From an uncultured Pelagibacteraceae bacterium (GTDB taxonomy: Bacteria; Pseudomonadota; Alphaproteobacteria; Pelagibacterales; Pelagibacteraceae), in the NCBI GenBank assembly GCA_902588315.1, contig CACIOP010000002.1, positions 1 through 64,000 on the forward strand: a stretch of 64,000 nucleotides of DNA, written 5' to 3'. A program made the translations under genes and the position numbers. Positions 63,839 through 64,000 of this stretch are shown here, piece by piece. Numbering within the stretch: the first letter of the stretch is position 1; each line of letters starts with the position of its first letter. The notes below the pieces were generated by a model. The model was not told the DNA's origin. It searched no databases and was given only the letters and a program-made list of their open reading frames with translations.

Positions 63839-64000
63839 ATGGAATACTTGAGCATAGTTTTTCAAGAGGTTTATAAGATTTTATTCTTATTAGTTCCTGT
63901 TCTTGTTTCTGTAGCAATGATTGTTTGGCTAGATAGAAGAGTTTGGGCTTTTGTTCAAAAAAGACAAGGACCTAACGTTGTTGGTCCGTTTGGCTTATTA
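63839..64000 (+). CDS. nuoH: NADH-quinone oxidoreductase subunit H, 3' partial
   Basis: ATG 63839 opens a frame of 54 codons running off the window. A first helix (ILFLLVPVLVSVAMIVWLD) is followed by RRVWAFVQKRQGPNVVGPFG, the conserved NuoH start at the quinone channel. It follows the order A-B-C-D-E-F-G-H of complex I operons. Confidence 0.95.
   Translation, partial: MEYLSIVFQEVYKILFLLVPVLVSVAMIVWLDRRVWAFVQKRQGPNVVGPFGLL

Noticed and set aside
1-64000. CRISPR array, prophage, insertion sequence or rRNA operon
   Set aside because: No regularly spaced repeats, transposase, integrase, phage structural gene or rRNA sequence was seen.

Overview
The window is a stretch of a small, streamlined, very AT-rich (about 30% GC by eye) alphaproteobacterial chromosome, most likely a SAR11 / Candidatus Pelagibacter relative. 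The reasons are tiny or negative intergenic distances, lysine/asparagine-rich proteins, an ammonium transporter without glnK beside it, an aprMBA adenylylsulfate reductase operon, abundant TRAP and TSUP transporters, and many very small membrane proteins. There is no rRNA, insertion sequence, prophage or CRISPR array. I recognise no sequence-specific transcription factor in the 64 kb; the only DNA-binding architectural protein is an HU homologue. No gene-free stretch exceeds 300 bases.

Layout. 1-9.9 kb: a NodIJ-like ABC exporter, a TSUP permease, acetyltransferase-like proteins, a SOUL protein, a short beta-carbonic-anhydrase-like protein, the ybbP-ybbA / tesA divergent pair (start codons share one CATG), a TPR protein, an SRAP peptidase and YajQ. 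10-13.1 kb: rseP, hup and amtB; amtB is surrounded by strong hairpins, one covering its ribosome binding site. 13.1-20 kb: bcp, a glycosyltransferase and a Gfo/Idh/MocA oxidoreductase, rhodanese, a DsbA-fold isomerase, an ABA4-like membrane protein, recX, cysQ, a DUF3553 protein, mnmA and several tiny ORFs. 20.1-25.4 kb: a PLP lyase, an MFS carrier, pabB-pabA-pabC (folate precursor p-aminobenzoate) and a HIT protein.

25.4-36.1 kb is the most coherent block, a sulfonate-sulfur module. suyAB (sulfolactate sulfo-lyase) and xsc (sulfoacetaldehyde acetyltransferase) release sulfite. AprM-AprB-AprA can oxidise sulfite to APS, feeding electrons to the membrane. A TSUP permease and a YeiH-type permease are candidate sulfite/sulfate exporters. 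A DadA/TauY-like flavoprotein directly follows xsc and may supply sulfoacetaldehyde. At 36-47 kb lies a divergent pair of operons. The leftward one holds a GMC flavoprotein dehydrogenase, TerC, an SDR, an M23 peptidase, an EamA carrier and an FkbM methyltransferase. The rightward one holds a DctPQM TRAP transporter, an NCS1 permease and an SDR. GMC dehydrogenase plus TRAP resembles the gene combination known for isethionate use, which would feed Xsc; this is inference.

47-57 kb: a DUF3047 protein, YbgC thioesterase, family-5 uracil-DNA glycosylase, histidine phosphatase, DUF1289 protein, tRNA-Leu, then the protein quality-control set tig-clpP-clpX-lon. 57-64 kb: tRNA-Val, tRNA-Asp and the respiratory complex I operon nuoA-G with the start of nuoH cut by the window end.
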